Shown here in pieces: positions 60,601 through 64,000 of a stretch of DNA of 64,000 nucleotides. The DNA lies in assembly GCA_013398275.1 (NCBI GenBank), contig VZSE01002180.1, positions 559,915-623,914 of the forward strand, given 5' to 3'. The translations under genes and the position numbers were made by a program. The notes beneath the pieces were generated by a model that was not told the origin of the DNA, ran no database searches, and saw only the letters and a list, made by a program, of their open reading frames with translations. This DNA comes from Promerops cafer. Its lineage: Eukaryota; Chordata; Aves; Passeriformes; Nectariniidae. Position 1 is the stretch's first letter. Each line of letters starts with the position of its first letter.

Positions 60601-61256
60601 TGGAAGCTTCTATACATTAGGAGAAACTTTTACGCATTGTTGCATCTGCTGTTTGAGTGCTGTACTCAACCTTAATCTTACACCATTTCTCTTAAGTATC
60701 AGTTACTATTTTTCCCCCAGAATTTACTAGATTCAATCGTACTTTAAGTCTTTCCATGAAGTTACACATCCATATGATTTTTGTAGTCTTTACTAACTCA
60801 TCAAGGTGCACTGCATTTTAATTGTGTATTTTTATTTTAATATAAGCTAACTACCCCAAGATGCTGCTCTATGGTGTTGAAACGGGGGAAGGGCAGAGGG
60901 AGAGCTAGTAAAAACAAAAGCAAGAAGGACATGCGCTAATCTTGGACAAGCCAAGTGTAATAATGACTCAAAATTAAGAAATTGTTTCTTTTTAAGTAGT
61001 TTTTCAAGAAATCATTAAAAATATTTGAGTGTTATCACACTTAACTGTGTGGTAGAAAAAGCTTTTCCTTAGATCTCACATTTTAACAAGGAAATGGCTT
61101 CTGGCAAAATTCTTGCGAGATCTTACTCAAGACATTATTTAATTTTTCAGCACAACACTGGGCATGACTTCTTACCTCGCTCCTCATGAGTGTTTTAACA
61201 CTACATTTATGAGGACATGAAACCATGACACATGGGCAGTCTGTATCTTCATGTTT
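45078..61256 (-). CDS. TRAF3: TRAF3, 3' six coding exons (partial, 5' end outside window)
   Basis: TNF receptor-associated factor 3 is a trimeric cytoplasmic adaptor. It restrains non-canonical NF-kB by bringing NIK to TRAF2/cIAP for degradation, and supports type I interferon induction downstream of TLRs and MAVS. Six exons (61176-61256, 58441-58515, 56553-56645, 51963-52103, 46845-47019, 45078-45649) join in frame to 378 residues, equal to human residues 191-568. In order: TRAF-type zinc fingers (KHEDTDCPC, CPHKCSVK, HLSECINAPSTC), a coiled coil from about GTNQQIKAHEASSAV to RNNESKILHLQ and VIDSQAEKLKELDKE, and a full MATH/TRAF-C domain ending VIVDTSDLPDP. The RING and first zinc fingers are not found before 64000 and must lie further upstream. 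Identity to the remembered human protein is very high, so the gene looks intact. Confidence 0.97.
45650..46844 (-). other. TRAF3: TRAF3 intron (before the terminal exon)
   Basis: 1.2 kb, AT-rich, with no repeat or exon recognised. Confidence 0.8.
46845..47019 (-). CDS. TRAF3: TRAF3 coding exon (coiled coil, C-terminal half)
   Basis: 175 nt in phase 0 after acceptor TTATAAAG. It reads RVIDSQAEKLKELDKEIR, PFRQNWEEADSMKSSV and ESLQNRVTELESVDKT, ending GQGARNT plus one base at donor GTGAGT. Heptad-like pattern of the TRAF-N coiled coil. The joined residue is serine where human has glycine. Confidence 0.96.
47020..51962 (-). other. TRAF3: TRAF3 intron
   Basis: 4.9 kb, AT-rich, with a purine-rich A/G tract at about 50443-50491. 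No interspersed repeat or exon was recognised. Confidence 0.75.
50443..50491 (+). repeat. A-rich purine tract
   Basis: Mostly A with interspersed G and a single C: GGGGGAAAAAAAAGGAAAAC followed by AAAAAAGAAAA-type units. It lies in a TRAF3 intron. Confidence 0.8.
51963..52103 (-). CDS. TRAF3: TRAF3 coding exon (coiled coil, central)
   Basis: 141 nt, 47 codons, phase 0 at both ends, acceptor TTTTTTCCAG and donor GTAAGA. It reads VALLQNESLEKNKSIQTLHN, then QICSFEIEIERQKEML and RNNESKILHLQ, nearly identical to human. Confidence 0.97.
52104..56552 (-). other. TRAF3: TRAF3 intron
   Basis: 4.4 kb, AT-rich, with a short (AAAT)n repeat at 52229-52246. No interspersed repeat or exon was recognised. 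Confidence 0.75.
52229..52246 (+). repeat. (AAAT)n microsatellite
   Basis: Four to five AAAT units in a TRAF3 intron. Confidence 0.85.
56553..56645 (-). CDS. TRAF3: TRAF3 coding exon (start of coiled coil)
   Basis: 93 nt, 31 codons, phase 0 at both ends, acceptor GTCACAG and donor GTATAT. It reads GTNQQIKAHEASSAVQHVNL then LKEWSNALENK. Human has NSLEKK at the end. Confidence 0.97.
56646..58440 (-). other. TRAF3: TRAF3 intron
   Basis: 1.8 kb, AT-rich, with TA/CA-rich alternating sequence at 57471-57516. No exon was recognised. Confidence 0.75.
57471..57516 (+). repeat. TA/TG/CA alternating purine-pyrimidine tract
   Basis: Imperfect TATATATGTG ... TACATATATGCACACATATA sequence, a degenerate dinucleotide microsatellite. 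Confidence 0.8.
58441..58515 (-). CDS. TRAF3: TRAF3 coding exon (last zinc finger)
   Basis: 75 nt, 25 codons, phase 0 at both ends, acceptor TTCCTATTGCAG and donor GTCAGT. It reads LNAHLSECINAPSTCSFKRY then GCTFQ, part of the TRAF-type zinc finger array. Confidence 0.97.
58516..61175 (-). other. TRAF3: TRAF3 intron
   Basis: 2.7 kb, AT-rich, with TA/CA-rich sequence near 58665-58740 and a poly-A run at 59650-59669. No exon was recognised. Confidence 0.75.
59650..59669 (+). repeat. Poly-A run
   Basis: About 20 A residues followed by GAAGGAAGAAAA, in a TRAF3 intron. Confidence 0.85.
61176..61256 (-). CDS. TRAF3: TRAF3 coding exon (zinc finger), first in window
   Basis: 81 nt, 27 codons, phase 0 at both ends, acceptor CTCTGTAG and donor GTAAGA. 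It reads KHEDTDCPCVMVSCPHKC then SVKTLMRSE. Human has CVVVSC and SVQTLLRSE. It is the most upstream TRAF3 exon I can find in the window. Confidence 0.96.
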
Positions 61257-64000
61257 CTACAGAGGAAAAAAGCAAACAAACCACAAATCAGATCTTACTC
61301 TTTAATTAGGAGAGGACTTACCTGCAAAGAAAAGCATTCTACAATAATTAAAAATCCCACAAGATTTTTTCAATTTTATTCCCAATTGCGGAGTTACAGA
61401 ACTGCAATTCTCAAAAATCAGTTCATACTTTTGATGGAGGTGTTGATATTCTGAAGCAAAACCAAGGGTTTCCTTGTGTTTTCCCACACAAAGCAAATCT
61501 ATTTGCTTACCATTTTATTGGTTTTACTTTGTACAGTGAAACAGTAGTCAAAGTCAAGTTTTAATCCCCAACAATTACTCACAAAATTGGGCATCTTTAA
61601 GAGAAAGCAGAACCAGCGTAGATGTCCTTTCTAGTAAGGGTATACTGCATGGAAAAGTTCATCAGAAATGTACACTGCCCACTCCCAGAGATTCTCTTTC
61701 CTATGTATGGATATTCCCTTCCAATTCTTTTCTAATTTTGATTCCCAAACACCTGATACGAAGACTCACTGTTACATATAATGATGCTGGGCAGGGATTT
61801 TAATCTGAACTCAGATGACAGGTATCTCAGCATAGCTGTCAAACCCTATCACCCCAGTGAGGGAAGAAAGTCAGGCCCAAGATAACTGAATTTACATTTC
61901 CTCTCAAAATGAAAAATCCGTTTCTCCCCAAGTGACACGTCGCATTCAACTTGAAACACACTGCTTCATTTCTGGTACTTAAGCAAAGGAAACAAAGCTC
62001 TAGATTTATAAGCCTGTTAGAAAGGGAAGAACAAACAGCATGCTCTTTCTGCCCAGTAACCAGGTCTATTTTTTGAAACAAAATCAAGATGTAAAGGAGA
62101 ACTGATCTCCAAGATGTGAAAGGTCTCAGCCAGAATTCTGGCATAAATCTGCCGCTATCTGAAATTGTGTATCTCCTTCTTTTAAAGCAGGCCATCAGAC
62201 ACTGTCCTGACCCATCTACCCTGCCATGCTCCCCATTCACACTCTCTCACTTGGGATGTGGCACAGTCCCAGGGACAGGAACCGGGGAACCCTCAGCTGC
62301 TCCTCAGCCAGAGAGCTGGGAGAGCTCCTGAGACATCTTCAGTCCATCCCCACCAGGGTACCCAGCCAGGAGCAACGCCAACCCCTCTCCTCAGAGCAGC
62401 CTGTCAGGATGACAGCAATGCTCTCCTGACAAGCAGAGTCCCAGAGCACCACTCCTGCTCAGAGTCGAGAGCTGGAACCTGGGCCTCTCATTGTGAACAC
62501 ATCTGGAATCGTGCTGAAGGGAGACATTTCACACAACCACTTGAGGAACCTAATGTCTTACACACTTCTTTAGTTATTGATCAACTGCGAACCCAGAAAA
62601 TTAATACTCCCTTCTAATGTTCATTCCCTAATTTTAATTCCCTAACCTACCCAAACCATCTGACAAAGGCTGTGACACTGAGTCTTGGTTCATTATAAAA
62701 AGGCAACATGCAACTTCTCAGCCTTCTCTCCTCTTTTCCTCCTTGCTCCACATCCCAGTGTCCACCCACTGAAGCCACAGCGAGCCTTTGCAGCGACCTC
62801 AGGATACATCACAGTAACCCCCATCCAGTGGCAGAACTCTCGCTCCTCATCTAAATTCACCCAGTCAAGCACATAAAGCCAAACGCCACGTGCAGTGCAA
62901 ACCACAGGTGACACCACACGCAGGGCTCCCAGCACAGACAGGGGCAGGGCAGGATATTAACACGGATCCCAGAAGAGCCACTGCCACACGAGGAACACCT
63001 CTGGCTCCAGAGCAGTGACAGGGAGCAAGGGACAATGTCTGGGGTCTTCCCTGACGCTGTCACAGTCAGTTCAGCTGTATTTCAGACCACTGGGCAGAGC
63101 CCAGATTGCCCTGGCAGGGTCTGGTTTATGGCCAGGGTTTCAGGGAGGAGCCCAGGCATGAAGCCGTGCTCTTTCCAGATCCCTGTCACACTACTGCTGT
63201 CCAAGTATCAATTTTACAGGACAAGCACTTCCAAGTACCCTTGTGGATTATACACAGAAAAATACAGTAATCCAGAAGCATTTCAGATTACTAATTCCCA
63301 CTTTAGCAATGCACCATCTTTATCTGTCAGGAGGTAGAGGATGGAAAAGGTAAGTCTGTGACAAAAAGAAACACTAAATTTTTAGATGGTTTGAACAAAA
63401 TATATTAAGAGGCTAAGTCACTGAGTAAGCATGCAGGCAAGACAAATGCAATCTAAAAAAGCATTCTACTAACATTGCTAACTTGTTGGAGTCTGCCTCC
63501 AACAACGGGGATTTCCTACCCCACAGGTCACGGGATTCTATGAAGACATGAACCACATGTTCTCCAGTAAAATTTTTTGTTTCCATTTGCATACCTTTTT
63601 TCTCAGTCTGCTCCCCCTATCTCCATTTTCAGTTCAAGTCACTGAGGCCAGCTCCAGTCATTACTACATGAGAGAAAATTCTAGGCTACAGAACCCAGAG
63701 ATGAAGTCAAGTTCATCTCTAAAAACCCAGTTTTGTCAACGGAGTGACAAAACAAATGAGAAGTCAAAAGAAACCTTACAGTACCTAAAGGGGCCTACAG
63801 AAAGCCAGAGAGGGACTTTTTACAGGGGCGTGTAGAGATAGGATAAGGGAGAAGAGCTTTAAGCTGACAGAGATCAGGTTTAAATTAGATATTAGAAAGT
63901 TCTAGACTGTGAGGGTGGTGAGGCACTGGAACAGATTTTCCAGAGAAATAAGCGAATGCTTAATCCCTGGAAGCATTCAAGGCCATGTTGGATGTGGTTT
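61257..64000 (-). other. TRAF3: TRAF3 intron (3' part), continuing past the window
   Basis: 2.7 kb with no preceding TRAF3 exon: the expected peptide around REATCSHCKSQ is not found on the minus strand. From 62.1 to 63.2 kb the sequence is more GC-rich without a recognisable element. A CR1 copy begins near 63848. Confidence 0.7.
63848..64000 (+). mobile_element. CR1 LINE 3' region, cut by the window end
   Basis: GAGCTTTAAGCTGACAGAGA, TTAGATATTAGAAAGTTCTA, GTGAGGCACTGGAACAGATT, CCAGAGAAATAAGCG and TCCCTGGAAGCATTCAAGG follow the CR1 3' consensus in the same order as the two copies in AMN. It continues beyond 64000 and is antisense to TRAF3. Confidence 0.92.

Noticed and set aside
61257..64000. 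Search for the preceding TRAF3 exon (RING or early zinc fingers)
   Set aside because: No minus-strand match to the expected cysteine/histidine pattern. The exon is taken to lie beyond the window.
1..64000. CRISPR array, operon, prophage or other prokaryotic system
   Set aside because: The window is a vertebrate locus with spliced genes and CR1 repeats. No such structures are present.

Overview
This is vertebrate nuclear DNA, most likely from a bird. The genes are split by GT-AG introns, and the only recognisable interspersed repeats are 3' ends of CR1 LINEs. Three genes known to be neighbours in vertebrates (human 14q32.32) appear in the same order and relative orientation: CDC42BPB (plus strand), AMN (minus) and TRAF3 (minus). 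I assigned them by reading exons by eye with matching splice phases and comparing the peptides with the remembered human proteins. No database search was possible.

Layout. 1-4378 holds the last three coding exons and the 3' UTR of CDC42BPB (the kinase MRCK-beta). 4379-10214 is intergenic. 10215-32082 holds the complete AMN gene (amnionless) on the minus strand. It has twelve coding exons encoding 473 residues from the start that matches human, or 479 from an upstream in-frame ATG. All splice phases agree, including a 45-nt exon 3. Introns of AMN carry two CR1 3' ends, a probable third CR1 fragment, a 127-base assembly gap and several simple repeats. About 32083-37880 is intergenic. 37880-61256 holds the 3' two thirds of TRAF3 on the minus strand: a long AT-rich 3' UTR (about 7.2 kb, end inferred) and six exons encoding 378 residues, covering the later zinc fingers, the coiled coil and the complete MATH/TRAF-C domain. 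The first 190 or so residues (RING and first zinc fingers) must lie beyond 64000. The window ends inside a TRAF3 intron, in another CR1.

Base composition changes near 37.8 kb: the AMN block is GC-rich, and the TRAF3 block is AT-rich with long introns. The three genes are not known to share a pathway. MRCK-beta controls actomyosin, amnionless is the membrane anchor of the cubilin B12/protein uptake receptor, and TRAF3 is an immune signalling adaptor.

I found no new multi-gene system. The points most worth checking are in AMN: a second endocytic motif of NPXY type, loss of the two N-terminal glycosylation sequons found in human, and a CR1 inserted 92 bp from the 45-nt exon. Outside AMN the main leads are a pair of octamer motifs between CDC42BPB and AMN, and a direct repeat flanking the assembly gap. 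Most long open frames in the window are chance frames in GC-rich DNA and are not listed as genes.
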